A stretch of 64,000 nt of DNA, from the NCBI GenBank assembly GCA_037074705.1, contig CM073591.1:75932532-75996531 (forward strand), in the 5' to 3' direction. The notes beneath the pieces are model-generated. The model ran no database searches. It saw only the letters and a list, made by a program, of their open reading frames with translations, and was not told the DNA's origin. Positions 12,210-25,838 of the stretch are shown here, in pieces; the stretch's first letter is position 1; each line of letters starts with the position of its first letter. The stretch comes from Zhengitettix transpicula (Eukaryota; Arthropoda; Insecta; Orthoptera; Tetrigidae). Made by a program: the position numbers and the translations under genes.

Positions 12210-15200
12210 ATGATCGATTACGATGTTGGTGTTATACTACCAACAGCAGGAAATGGAGAAAGAATGGGAGGATGTCATCCAAAACAGTATTTCGAAATAA
12301 TGGTATGACCTATCTGAATTATTTTGTTATTGCGTTTTACTTATAATCGAAGTATTATCTTACTTATTTGTATACGTGAGAAGTACTTACGATTATTATT
12401 CTAATATTTCCCCTCTAATTCTTAATTGTGGTCATAGGTTACTTTTTTTTACTTATTTCTACGTATTTTTTCATAACACGAAATAATGAAATGGAATGGA
12501 CATCCTGTACCATTCTTTTATTCGGTTTATGGTAGTAGTGCTATGTGATAAAAGTACCACATTCCAGAGGTAGTGTATTTTGTCAACTCTTCTACCTATA
12601 TTGTAAACTGTGCTATTCAATATGCAAAATCTCAGTAGCTCATATTTTGACAACTAATCAGATCAAATTCTTCTACAAAGATCACTTGGCAGACTTTGAC
12701 TCATTCATTATAGCATTCGTTTTCATATTAATATTATTACTAAGCTTCAACCTTGACTCCTCTTGTATGTGTTGCTTTATAATGAAATATGAGTTTGTAA
12801 AATAGAACATACAGTATTATTTATTAAAAATTAGATCTTCAGGAAACATGTGTTTGGAAGATTTATTCAAGTTTGTTGTGTTACTTAATGAGTGGTATAA
12901 ATAATTTATGTACTGGTGCTGCATGCACACAAGTTAATTTGCTGAGCGGCAACAATATACTTGCACACATGACATTAAATGTAAATCTCTATTATTATGT
13001 CATAAAATTTCAATGTTCATTTATAAATATAATTTGATTATTAATTTTGAAACAAATTATATCAATAAATCCTTTTGTATTTATGACCCTGAAAGAAATT
13101 ATTTATTATTGCAGTCTCCAGATTATATTAAAATATTAATATATACTAAATACAGAATTTCTCCATTAATTTTTTTCTTCTTAATTATGTTTCTTCTAGA
13201 ATTGATCCAATGATTTTTTTAAATTGAGCACTTAAGTTCTCCATGAATACAATGAATGTAAATTATAATAATAATATTTTTATAGGCATGTTTTTCAATT
13301 GGACTGTTTTAATGACCAGTATTGGTTCCTACTTTATACTGATATTATTTATTATTAATATTCATTATATTTATGTCTGCTAGAATTATGGTATATCAGA
13401 TTCTATCAATAGAAAAGTATTCCTATGTTTGAATCACATTTGTTGTTGTGTCAATTTGGCAGGGTCGGCCATTACTTGTCTATGCTCTACAAGACTTTTT
13501 ACAGCCAGACTGGATCAAGCAAATTGTGTTAGTTGTAGATAATCCAGAACGGGTTAAAAGTCTATTAGATACTGAAATTGGAAGGGGAAATGCAATTGAA
13601 AAAGTTATTGTTGTTCAGGGTAGTACAACAAGACATCGCTCAATCAAGACTGGGTTGCAGGCCTTACGAAAGTCAAGTGAGTTATCATTCACAAGTTTTA
13701 TTTATCGGTCTTTGTTAATCATTAGTTAATTCAAATGTTCAATGTTATAGATTCAGAAATACGTGTTGTGATTGTGCATGATGGAGTACGTCCATTGGTA
13801 CCAATCAAGTTTGTTGAAGACCTTGTCAGAGCAGCAGATAAGCATGGAGCAGCTGGATCTGTAAGACCTTTAGTTTCTACTGTCCTGAAAGCAGATCAGA
13901 ATGAATTTTTAGAGCAGAGCCTTGATAGAAGTCAACATTTGGCTAGTGAAACTCCACAGGCTTTCCTGTTTGACACATTAAATACTGCATATAGCAAGGT
14001 ATATTGCTTTGTTATTTACACATATATTTTTATTTACATCATTTATATATAAATGATATATGATATAGGTAAGCATATGACATTGTCAAAAATAATTGCA
14101 ATATTGGTATGGAAAGGAAAGAGAGATAGGTTGTGGCTTACCTGAAAGTGAAGTGCAGTGTGGCCATAAGGAACTGAAGGTTGTTCTTCAAATTTTCAGA
14201 GGCTCTCAGCCTCCTTCTTCAGGAAGAAGTGTTACACCATCTGCAGCCAGCCAGTGCACAGAATGGAGTAACACTCCTTCTAGAAGAAGGAGGCTGAGAG
14301 CCTTTCAGGTAAGTCACAACCTATCTCTCTTTCCTTTCCATACCAATATTGCAATTATACATATATAGCCGGCCAGTGCACAGAATGGTGTAACACTCCT
14401 TCCTGAAGAAGGAGGCTGAGAGCCTCCGAAAATTTGAAGAACAACTTTCAGTTCCTCATGGCGACACCGCACTTCACTTTCAGGTAAGCCACAACCTATC
14501 TCTCTATCCTTTCCATGCCAATATATGCACAGAACATATTTAAGAATGACAATTCATATTTGTATTTCTGATACTATAAATCTAATATATTTCAAACTTA
14601 TGACTAGAGTGAGGACTTTACTGGTATAAATTAGAAATAAAACATTCTTTGGTTCACAACAAGGTTAAATATTTATTAATTGAAAGCTGTGACTGCAAAT
14701 AATTGTTAAATTCAACACAAGTTATGGCTGTTTCACTGTGATTATTATTGAAGTCCTTATTTTCAAGTGTCTGGAATCAGTGTATTCACTAGTGACTTCC
14801 AAAATTATTTATTATTATTGTAACCTTTTTTAAATTGTTTTTATAACATTTCTGTCTTGTTTAAATTATATATCATACAGTTGGCTCTTTTTTATGGTAA
14901 AAAATAATCTTTGTAATAATTTTTATAAAATGTGGATCTACTATTAGCAACTCAATAAAGAGGGTACAGTGAAAAAAGAAAAATTATTCTAACAAGCAGG
15001 GTTAAACCTGCAACAAAATGAGAATTTTGTCAATTAATACACGAACTATTCACTTTGACTAAGTTCAATTCATATTCCATCCTAGTATATCATTTTTATT
15101 GTCATAATCCGTAATGAGGCTGCTCATATAAAAAAATATTTTATTATATTTATACCAATTTTATAAGTTTAAATTAAAATAGATTTACTTTATTGTTTTT

Positions 15201-16770
15201 ATAATTTGCTTTAAAGTATTGTGCAAGCAATTGATAAAATAAATTTTGTATATTTATTTTTAGTGTTGTGATGAGGACCTTGACCATGGCACTGAATGTC
15301 TCCATCTTGCTATGAAATATGCTGGCATAAGAGCAAAATTGTTGACTGGTCCTGATGATTTGTGGAAAGTTACTTACAAAAAAGATTTATATGCTGCTGT
15401 TGGTTGTTTAAAAGGTCTGCATATCTTTAATTAATAATTAATAAAGGCGTATAAATAAATAAAAATATTATTTATGAACAACAAATAAATTTTATTAACA
15501 ATTATCTGAATTTACAGCAGAATTTAATATTTAATATTATAAAAAGATCTCTTTCTCTCATGGGTCTCTACTGGGTTTGATAACGGACAGAACTTATATA
15601 TTCAAAGAACCCAACATTTATCTTTAAATTAAACAGAAGTATTGACGAAACTTATTACCGAAATTATTCTACAGATTGCTTCTAAATTTACAAGAGTTTA
15701 TTTTATTAACACAAGAAGAGAACGATATCTGACTGTATCCTTTAATTACCTTTACACATGTTAATACCATAAATTTCAACTCACGATTTCTCAGGAACCT
15801 TTGGCTCGTTCATTAAACACGCACTTTATAGATTGGACGTTTACACACACTGACTCTAACACATATTACTGGTTCGACGATAGCTGGTTCTCCATACCCG
15901 GCAAAGGACATCCCAGTTGCTCGTGGAGAAAACTACTCGATGCTGGATGCTGTATCCTGGTCTCCTACCATTGAAGACTGGTCAGATTTTGATACTAATA
16001 CAGATTGAACTTCTGCATATGAAAATGTTTATAGTTGAATATTTTTCTATTTCTCTCGCAGGCTGCTTTCTTTCTCCATACCCTCCGCTCTGACACTCAT
16101 CTCCAACTAACTTACAAGTTCGATGCCCACAGCATCCCTCCTCCACTCTATCTCCAAAACTCCTCGATGCATACAGCACCCCTGTCCCACGCTGACTGAA
16201 TCACAATAGTTTATCGCTTCTATTTATACTACTAGCCTCCTCGTTTCCTCTTGTTCCAAGACCCACGTCGCATCTTCGCGGTGACAGAATCTCCATTACT
16301 GAGATTTACAATCTGCAGCTGCAGTTCCTTAGCAAAATAGCTAGCCCCTCCGTCATGTCACATCGAGACAGGACCCGCAATTACTTTGCACCCTCAATTA
16401 CTCTGGACTTGTCATCCTCACAAGACTTGCACAAGACCCTTCCTTACAAATCCTAAGTAAATACGCCACTTGTCAGACCATTAATCAGAGACAATAGCCT
16501 GCCCTAACATCATTACTTTGGGACCGGCTACTCGAATGCCTCTCTTAAACCGATACCCCTGCGACCCGACCACCCACGTGCCTTTTTTTTTGCTGTATAC
16601 GTCGTAAGTACACATTGCAACTTCCTGTGCCGGCCCAGACTCTTCATCCGAAATAAATGTCTTGCCTCTCTGTCTTGTCACATCGAGACAAGACCCGTAA
16701 TTACTTTGCCCTTGCGTCCTCTTCCCAACCTTGTGCGCTGTTCCGAAACAATGCATTCCCTCAATGCATT

Positions 16771-16826
<56 letters not shown>

Positions 16827-19105
16827 GTGTATTGTTTATTTCATACCTGTAAAATTGATTGTTAAGATACATAGACATAAGACAGTTCATTTAAAAATGT
16901 GATGTCTGTATTTCTTACAATATTCTATTAAAATAATATTATTATTATTATACAAAGTTGCCAATTTAAAAGAATTCATCTATTTCATGGCAACTTGATC
17001 CACTACTTCAACATTTTACATGGAAATTTCTTAAACTAAAGTTATTAAAAAGTTGACTGTACATAGCTCTGTCGTAATCTTCTAGGCTTCGTTCTAGACT
17101 GCATTCTACAATTATGCAAAACCCGGTTGAGCTCCGAGAACAATATATTGAAGGTGGCATTAACTTTATATGCCTGATATTTTTATTCATTTATATTTGT
17201 GTTGTAGTGAGATTGCCAAATTACACGAATAAACAATGTCTATCTAGAGACAATTATGCTAAAACTCGGAAAATCTTTTATTATATTGAATAAAGAGATT
17301 TATGTCTTGTTAGTAATAATTGTGAGGAAAGGCTGATAAGCCAATTTTAAGAGTTTCTTTCATTGTTGGCTGTGTTCTGTAATTTTTTCATTTTAAAGTT
17401 CATTATTCAAGAATAGTAAGTGTTTCTTATTGAATTAAACTGATGACCCTCAAATCATTTCTGTATTTTATTTATTTGTACTTTGCATTTTATTAATTTA
17501 TTTATTTTATTCAGAATATGGAACAAAAGTATGCATTGTTGCTGCCCATGAACCAGAGGCTGCTCAACTGTTGTTAGAGAGATTGACTCCAAAAGTCCAC
17601 ACAATCTCCAAGGTTTTAACATCAAATAATGTTGCTACACAATTGAGTCAAGCAATATTTAACACTGTTGTCTTCTTTCATGTTAGGGAAATTGATCAGA
17701 ATGGCCAATTACTAGATCTAGCATCAGTATTGGATGTAGATAAACAGGTAACATAACTATAATTATTATTAATAATCTTAGAGTGGTTCAAAAGCATAAT
17801 AAATTAATATCACCACAAAAGCACACTTTATTCACAGAGTTCTATTTTGGTGTACATATTACTAAATATTATATGTTGTATTTAATGTAAAAATATAATT
17901 TGCTTGCATTACCAGCATAAACAACAAAATGACATTATTATCGAATACTTTTAACTAGAGTTCTGATATATTTTATCAATCTTATTTTATTTAATAGCCA
18001 GAGTGTGAGTGATATTAAGGTATATGTAGCAGCTAAGTTGTTTGATGCAATACAGAACTGTTTTGAAAATGTAATTAAACTTACTCAATGATTGAACAAA
18101 TATAAGTTATTTCAAAATTGAATTTTTTTTACCATTTTTAATTGTCATTTTCTTCATTATGCAATTATTTTTGCCTTGCAACTTTATATCATTCTAACAA
18201 TTTCTAAGAAATGAGGTAGCAGTTTGGATAGTCAATGAACATATTTGTTATTCCCAGTGAATTTGCTGTGTAATATTCTCGCAGGTTTCTAACTGGTCCC
18301 ACAATATGTTACAAATTTCAATGACTCATATTGCCATTATATTCAGCTGAAAAAATAACTTCTTCTGAAGATGATTGAAATGCCATACATTAAATGTTAT
18401 GTAACACATCTTGTTACCTAGTGGGAGACCTGAGAGAATATTATACAATGTTGATAGGGTTTCATATCAATTTCAACTGTAGTCCTTTATTTCAATTTTA
18501 CTGAATCTCTAGCATATATGATATAGCCTTGGCAAGTTTTATTTGGCTTTAAAAAACTGTTATCATTATTATGGCTCAATATCAGTTCATATTTGCATAG
18601 CTAAAATCTGACCACCTTTCAAACTATCTACCATAAAGTCCCTTAATAATTTTATTTACATATTCAGTTATTTTTTAAAATAAATAATAATTTGCATTTC
18701 ATGCATCTACTAATGCCAGTTCTTTTTAAAAAAAATTATTGGGGGACTATTTTAAAAACATATATGTATAATTTGTTAATTGTAATTTAATTTTATACAT
18801 TTTCATTAAAATGGTGTAAGAGCCCAAATTTGAAATTAATTCCTTTGTTGCTGCAGGGACTCATAATACATGTCATTGAGCATCCAGCTACCCCAGATCA
18901 GAATGATGGTATGCGTAACTTATCTGCACTTGAATTACATCAGTCTGGATGCCATATGGCTCGTCATTATGAAAAGCTTCACAAAGCAGTAGTTGTTATA
19001 CATTGGCTTTGTTCAGGAGAAGATGAACGATTAGCTGAACTCTTAGCAAGTTTGGTTTTATGTGACAAACCGTATGTTTTTTCAGGGCAAACATTATTTC
19101 TTTAA
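12210..19105 (+). CDS. CRPPA: D-ribitol-5-phosphate cytidylyltransferase (ISPD/CRPPA), six exons
   Basis: This enzyme joins CTP and ribitol-5-phosphate to give CDP-ribitol, the donor used by fukutin and FKRP to extend alpha-dystroglycan O-mannosyl glycans. Coding exons: 12210-12302, 13463-13676, 13751-13998, 15264-15414, 17515-17747 and 18857-19105, all with GT/AG borders and consistent phases, giving 395 residues. Residues 10-19 form the CTP-binding loop ([10 protein letters not shown]), with PKQY at 24-27. Exon 2 has [13 protein letters not shown]; exon 3 has [24 protein letters not shown] and [10 protein letters not shown]; exon 4 has [15 protein letters not shown]. Human ISPD has about 450 residues. 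The ATG is the only one in frame before the loop. Exon 6 contains an internal donor at 19072 that would give a different C-terminus (see 22400-22448). Confidence 0.9.
14073..14525. mobile_element. Three-copy Penelope-type array in ISPD intron 3
   Basis: A minus-strand copy (about 14073-14240) faces a shortened plus copy (about 14245-14352), followed by a third plus copy (about 14365-14525). The core is CTGAAGA, A, a GGAGGC/GCCTCC stem with loop TGAGA, then GAAAA; it is intact at 14403-14431 (plus) and nearly so at 14195-14222 (minus). Each copy ends CTTTCAGGTAAG(C/T)CACAACC then TCTCT..CCTTTCC. The middle copy is deleted between the hammerhead-like stem and the CAGGTAAG. TA-rich DNA borders the array. 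Confidence 0.65.
15440..16772 (-). repeat. Unclassified dispersed element, copy C (ISPD intron 4)
   Basis: Shares the blocks TACTGGGTTTGAT and TATCTGACT..CCTTTAATTA with 38.3-38.6 kb, in the same orientation. Its far end abuts the (TA)n tract at 16773. An internal imperfect duplication of TGTCACATCGAGACA(G/A)GACCC lies at about 16356 and 16675. There is no coding capacity I recognise. The other copies are the head-to-head pair at 38.3-40.2 kb and the copy at 30.8 kb. The boundaries are approximate. Confidence 0.45.
16773..16822. repeat. (TA)n microsatellite
   Basis: Pure alternating TA, about 50 bp, in ISPD intron 4, adjoining the unclassified element copy C. Confidence 0.95.
17748..18856. 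other. ISPD intron 5, no recognised feature
   Basis: AT-rich intron. A weak CTGAAGATGATTGAAATG string at about 18364 recalls the hammerhead-like motif but lacks a stem. Nothing else seen. Confidence 0.5.
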
Positions 19106-19164
19106 ACTATATGTCTTTATTTATTTAAATGATGAGACTGGACTATTGACTGATATATATATAT

Positions 19165-19308
19165 TAGTTCATTGTCAAAAATAATTGTGATATTGGTATA
19201 GAAGGGAAAGAGAGATAGCTTTGGCTTACCTGAAAGTGAAGTATGGTGTAGCCATAGGAAACTGAAGGTAGTTCTCTCTCTTTTTCCTTTCCATACCAAT
19301 ATCGCAAT
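19165..19308. mobile_element. Penelope-type fold-back unit downstream of ISPD exon 6
   Basis: The minus-strand arm reads CACTTTCAGGTAAGCCAAAG then TCTCTCTTTCCC, matching the 14-kb array; a short plus arm (about 19270-19308) repeats TCTCT..TTCCTTTCCATACC. The hammerhead-like core has been lost by internal deletion. (TA)n runs adjoin both sides (19157 and 19310-19360). Confidence 0.6.
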
Positions 19309-19360
19309 TATATATATATATATATATACACATATATACACACATATACATATACACACA

Positions 19361-22300
19361 TGTTTAGTGTGCTATTATTTCCATGTATTTTAAAAATTCA
19401 TACCATCAAAACCTTGTCACGTTCATATTTAAGTTAGCAATTGTCTGTGACTTTTCTTATTTACAATTTATAAAACATGTCAACATTATTCTGGCTATAT
19501 ATACATATATAATGATTATCAAGTCTAGGAAAGAGAGAGGGACTTACATAAAATTGTAATATTGATTTCTGAAAAGATATTTTATCAGAAAGTGTTTATG
19601 TGGTATCCTGTTCATTAACAATAAGTTTCACTTATTAACTGAAAGCTAGATTGGCATTTAAACTATGAGTGTCTAGTCTTCAGTTGTATGGAGTGTAGTT
19701 ACTGAGAGCTGAAGAAAGGGAAAACACCTTTGAAATATTCTCAGAATGATTTATATGCATTATGGAATCAATCTTTAAGATATAACTAAGTAATAGTCTC
19801 AGTTTCCTATTTATAATTGTACAGTTTATGCAGCAACTAATGAACAGAACCTTGACATTTAAAACTGCTCTTCAATGCAGTATGAGATTGAAAGTTTAAA
19901 ATAATGAGTGGAGACTTTAAATTGTTTTTTGAAAATAATTTTAGCTTAAATTGACAATTAATGGTAAAATATAATTTGCTTATTGTTACACACTTTCTAT
20001 TTTAAATTATTAACTTAACATTACTTCACTAATTATCACAACCACACAAATGTTATCATATTATTTTGTAATACTTTCATGCCTGTTAAATGATAGAAAT
20101 AATATTTTATCCGTGAAGCCACCATAGATTTTTTGTGTTTAAAATAAAATATTGGTAAAACATGTTAAAATGTTGTTTAACTCAAAATGGTATTATGAGT
20201 TCTATTGTGTAGTACTTTTACATTATTGTTATAAAGTTAGTATATCTTTGATTTCAATTCATCAATTTTTTTATGATTAATAAAATTTGTATAGAGAACA
20301 AAAGTTAACACACATTGTTTTACAATTTTAATTGATCAAGTTCCATGTATTAGTAAATTGAGATATTTTGTTAATAGGAGAAAATGTTCATGTACTTTTT
20401 ATTTTAACATAAATCCTATTTTGATATTATGAACTAATTGCACAATTATTTATTTTCTATGTCATGTACATATAACTAGAAAATTTATTGTTATATTTCT
20501 GTGACATAACAATGTTACTTTCCTTGTAAAACAAATGTTATTACTGTTTCTACTTTTTGTTTGTCAAATGAGAATTAGATGTTCTCTGAATGTTCTGTGA
20601 ATTGTATGATATAATATTCTATCAATGTTACGATTTTTAAACAAAGTTATATTTCTGTCTCTAAGTTTTCTTATTTCTGGCCTCATGTTTCTTGGCATTA
20701 CTGTGGCTTTCATTCTTTCAAAAGCCAATATATTTTATCAACTGTTGTATATTGAATTTTTAAGGTGGTGTACTTACAGCAAATGGTATACAAAAGTTAT
20801 ATTTCAAGTTGCCAATTGTTTTAATTCATACCATGTATTATAGTAATTAATTAAATGTTCAATGTAGTTTTTTATTAAGAAAACTTTATGCATTGTTCAA
20901 GCACATACTCACACACCTTAGAAAAATACAAAACAAATTTAATGCAGAGGTAATTTTTTACTATACTGTACTTCACAAAGCACAATAAAGGATATTATGA
21001 TGGATAAATATGAAAAACTTGTTGAGAAAACCGAATTTCACAGAAGATAATATTTGTACACTTATAATTTTACTTAAAATAATAAATCATTTGAAGAGGC
21101 TTTCCTTCAACTAATCATTATAATATTGTATCACTTGTAGTGGTTTAAGTGAAATCATAGGACTTCTCTGTTAGCTGATATTTTATACAATGACTTCAGC
21201 AGTTTGCCTTTATGTTATATATTTTCTGTAATAGTGAAATTTAACAACAGTCAAATACACCTTTACATACACCTCACAAAAACAAAAAGATCAATTTATG
21301 CAACAGTGTTATATATATTGACCTTGAATAGTAAACTATTTCATACCTTATATTAGTTGTTAAATGTGTTTTATATTTATTGTAATTGTCAATTTATACA
21401 ATAATTCTGTTTCTTTACATTAAGTATTTTAGTATATTCACAATTTAGCTCATTAATTTAAATGAACAACGTTATAATATATGATAATATTTCAATATTC
21501 CAAGGCACTGAATAGGAACCAAATATATTTTTAATCTTCCTAGAATTTATGTTAATATTTCAAACAGAAAGAAGTTAGTCTGTATTTAATGCTGACGTAT
21601 CTATAAAATCAATATTCTCTTATGAGATTTTCCTTCCATATTTAAAATTGAGGCAGTTGTTCTAAACATGCTAATTTATTTCTTAAAAATATGCAAATTT
21701 TCTACTACAACTACTATCCATCATAAATCTCAACCTCTTATGTGTTTCCACCAGTGCCAAATTATGGAGCTATCTTTCCTAAGTGATTTTATATCATATG
21801 TTTCTCAGATTCTTCTCTACTATAGAACATTTTATAACTTCAGCAAAAAAACTTGAATTAGGAAAAGTATTTGTTTTTAACACTTATTGATTTTGAAAGT
21901 TTTATTTAGATGATGTCAACTATATTTAAAGGTTTCAACTCTTCCAAATGTGATAATTTATTTCAATGTCATCAATCTGTCTTCTATTTAACATATTCTG
22001 TGATAATATTACAGTCCATTCCTTAGATATTAAATAAATCCAGATGTCATATCTGATAGCATTTCATTAGGGAGCACCCTACCTCTTACTTTGAGCAATA
22101 AATATGAACATGATGAAATGGAAGCATATGTCTAATTAAATTAATCCTTGCTTAAAAAATCATTTTCTAACAAAGCCTCTTTTCGTGTGTTCTTAACATT
22201 TAAATACTGTAATCTTCTTATTTTTATTTTATACAGTATTTACCCTTTCATACTTATGTATCATAATTGTCATCATTTTTATGTACTATACAAGTAAATC

Positions 22301-22399
22301 AATTCCAATAATGTTTTATATTGTCACATAGGAACAATTGTATTTAATTTCTTTATTGTTTACCAAATATTTTTATGTATATTCCACTTTTTCTTTCAG
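19361..22399. other. AT-rich stretch, ISPD 3' UTR or last intron
   Basis: No exon, transposon or RNA gene recognised. It is either 3' flank of the 395-residue form of ISPD or the last intron of the 400-residue form. Confidence 0.45.
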
Positions 22400-22448
22400 A
22401 GGATGTACAGAGTGCCTTGATAATGATGGAAATTATAGAACATATTAA
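22400..22448 (+). CDS. CRPPA: ISPD candidate alternative last exon
   Basis: Within ISPD exon 6, a consensus donor (AAACC/GTATGT, GT at 19072) precedes the stop at 19105. An acceptor, TTCTTTCAG, ends at 22399. Joining them keeps the frame and adds P-GCTECLDNDGNYRTY, then a stop at 22446-22448, giving a 400-residue protein. Which end is used cannot be told from sequence. The exon-6 read-through tail [10 protein letters not shown] looks like intron translation, which favours the spliced form. The implied intron is 3.3 kb. Confidence 0.5.
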
Positions 22449-23714
22449 CAATTATTAATGGATATTAAAAATCTGATTCTAGATCACAGTTTGTTTTGGT
22501 ATATCTGCTTAATTTGGTAAAATAACACACATTTAATTAAATAAGTAAATATTAAAATTTTTATTGCAATTAACTTCAAAATATACCACATAAAAATGAA
22601 TAATAAGATAAATACTACATTTTAAGAAATACTGTGACTTTAACATGTGAATGTTAATTTTTGTCATTTTTAAATGTTGGTTTTCAAATTGAGCAATACC
22701 ATTAAATTAATTAATTCAATCCTTAATATATTGTAAGAATTTTTTGTGTTTTGAATAGAATTTATCAATTAAATTAAAATCATGACTGATTGGGATGTTA
22801 TATTCCAACAAAATTAATACAGTAATATGTCAGAGAAAAATATTATATTTGAACTTCTTGCTTTAACTTTTTAGCTCTACAAAATCTGGATTGAATTGTG
22901 ATTTTAAAACTGACAAAAAGTAAAATTATTATTGTATTAAAAAGTATACAATATTGGTAATCGAGTACATTGAATACTAATAAATATATAAGTTTAAGAA
23001 AATTATATCAATAGACAATTTATTTGTCTATTTATTTTCTGTTATGAGAACAAAAAAAAATTTATAAAAGCCCTGTTCAAAAGATGTACCTGAACATTTT
23101 TGCATATAGTAAAAATATTTTTGAACAACATATTTTGTTGCTGTTAAATACTGTAAAAGAATTTCAATATATTCTATAACTAGCTGTATGCCAATGATTT
23201 TATACAACAATATAAATTTCATATTTTAAAATTTATATATATTCAAAATATAATTTCTGATAAACCTTCATTCCAATATACATTATTTCATAGTTATACA
23301 TTAGTTCATAAAGTTGCTTACATGGTAAAATAAATCTATAAAATTTAAAGAATGTTTAAAATCTTACATAAAACATTCTCAACTGTGTTAAATATTTATT
23401 AATACACTGAGTATATGCACACCTGTCATGTTTTATGCAGCAGATCATTTGTCCTATATTGACAAGCCCACACTGGCAATGTTAACTTTAACACAACCAC
23501 AATTCACTTGGTGATGATACCAAGGCACACAATTGGAAATATTGATTATTAATAAATTTTTAACCCAGTTAGAGTCTGAGAATGTTTAATTCATAATTTA
23601 CACTGGGAAAGTCCTCTCACTCATTTAAATTGTTATTCATGTATTGATTCAATCAATTCAAATAACATAAAATGTTTTCTTAGTGTTGTTCACATTACTT
23701 GCTTTCATATATAT
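22449..23714. other. Gene-free AT-rich stretch
   Basis: No recognised gene. ATTAAA shortly after 22448 could serve as a polyadenylation signal for the longer ISPD form, but such strings are common here. Confidence 0.4.
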
Positions 23715-24285
23715 GTAACAAATTAAGATAGGAAAGAGAGACAGCGAAGTAGACTTACCTGAAATCAATAGTTTGACCAGTCTGGATGTGGTTAAGGAAT
23801 ATTATGAATTTTCAAGGGCTTAAAACCCCCTTCATCATGCAAGAGGGTTTGAATTGTGTGCCAGCTGGGCATGAATAGACAAAATCAAACTAAGGTGCAC
23901 CAGCCAGAAATTCAATTGGATGGGAAACAGGGACAGAGAGCGGCTGAGTTATCATAAATTGAAAGTTGGAGCCTCCAGGCAGGGGACCAGTAACATAACA
24001 AATTTTTAAGGGCCTTTGGCCCTTTCTTCAAAATAGTATTTCTCAACATCTTGCAGGCCAGCACTCATTGTAAAATTCAAACCCTGTTTGCAACAGCCAT
24101 TAGACAGAGATGTATGAAGATGGACTGTATAAATTGTGTGGTCATCGGGCATGCAGCACACATCTATCCTCAAGAAGATAGCTAACACCCCCCTCCGCTC
24201 ACAATTTAACATGCTACTTACTATCCAATGTGACAACACTGGTCCTCAATTTAATGTAAGTCTACAAATCTCTCTTTCTTGTCCA
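23715..24285 (-). mobile_element. Penelope-type inverted unit, long version
   Basis: The termini mirror each other: GGAAAGAGAGA..GTAGACTTAC at the left, and the complement GTAAGTCTAC..TCTCTCTTTC at the right. Two minus-strand hammerhead-like motifs are present. At 23811-23838, TGATGA is followed by an AGGG/CCCT stem and GAAAA. At 24003-24031, TTGAAGA is followed by a seven-base AAGGGCC/GGCCCTT stem with loop AAA, then AAAAA. The left terminus reads (minus) TTTCAGGTAAGTCTAC, like the 14-kb family. The 77-codon frame at 24006-24239 is inside the repeat and not credible as a gene. Confidence 0.6.
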
Positions 24286-24289
24286 TAAT

Positions 24290-25830
24290 AATTATTTTAA
24301 CTACATGTATTTATCTGGCATTCAAAGTTGATACATTAATTATATTATAATTTATATTGTACTTCATTTTACACTATTGTTGTAATCTTAAGGTTACCAG
24401 ACACAGTTATTTGTTAATTAATTATTGATAATCCGTAAGTTAGACATTATATAATTTTGATCTAGTATTTTAAATGAGCTGAAGAACTTTTGGTCTGAAC
24501 TTTCAATTATTCTATTTTTAAGACAACCTTCGTGCTGTATATTAGAATTAATATACTTTTAATACTAGAAGATGGACTCATTAGATTTGTGATAAAAATT
24601 TAATTTCAATGGTATGTTAACATATAATGATTATCAGAAGTACAAAATGTAATATGTATTTAATTATAGAATTAATAATTAAGAAAAATAATCTGATTCC
24701 TGTCAGAAAAGCAGTAATAGCATAATCAATATGCATATAATAAAAAACCATGATATATAAGCTCAGTATTGATCATTTTTTTCAAATATATATTGCACTG
24801 ATATTTTATATTTATATTTGTTAATGTGATGTAAATCATTATATGTATTACCCATCATGTATGTAACATATTCATTAAAATGGTGGTGTCAAATTTTTGT
24901 GTCTAATAATTATTATTTATATTGCCCTGGTATGAATCAAGGTACAAATAAGAAACAATATTATTAATCTCAGCAATAATCTAATTGTAACATTCCTCAT
25001 AAAAGTTGTACACCATAAAAACAAACAACATTGAAATAAATTTTAAAATGTATATGCTGCTCTGTGTTACATAGTTGTGTACCTGAATAAATATTTCAAA
25101 TGTTAATAAAGTTACTTTATTGTAATTTATCAAGACTTCATATTACTTTGTGCCATTTTACACAAGTAATATTGTCATTGGCAGTTGATTTTGACTTCTA
25201 ATGTATCTTCTATTTTGTATCAAGAGATAAAGGTGCTGAATGTTTCCTTTTCAAACATAATTATATGTTTTATATGCCAAATTTATACATTTATATCATA
25301 TTTGAAATGTTTAACTTGATCATATAGATGGTTTTGATTTATATTGTCATATAATTGTAATACTAATTTAAAAATACAATTTCTTTGTGAGAAAAAAATA
25401 TATTTATTCCTATAGCAACCTTGCACTGTTAACTCCAATCCCAAAAATACCCTCCTTAGTCTGTTTTCAAACCAACTAAATAACACTAAACAAATAAGTA
25501 GACATGGTTTACTCATAGTATGCCTAAACATGTTTGGAAATTTTGCCATAGCCTTATCATAAAGTTTTATATTCATTAAAACAGTTTCAATCAATATGAT
25601 TGTATATTAATTGAACCTGTTTAAATGTTTATAAAATGTGTTAGAAGACTATGGCAAAAGTGCCTCAACAAAATAAAATAATTTTAAAACCATTACTAAA
25701 ATAATGAATGACCACTGTAAAAATGTAGTGGAATATATAAATACAACAATCTCTGTTTTCATGAAACAGCTTTAGCTTAATATAAGATTTAATTAAGAAA
25801 TGTATGACCTGATATAGACAATTTATTTCA
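24290..25830. other. Gene-free AT-rich stretch
   Basis: The longest open frame, 25283-25594 minus, has no recognised motif. No repeats or RNA genes seen. Confidence 0.45.
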
Positions 25831-25838
25831 TTTAGAAA

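Noticed and set aside
18360..18395. CTGAAGATGATTGAAATG as another hammerhead-like motif
   Set aside because: No stem between the two core halves and no inverted partner; could be chance.
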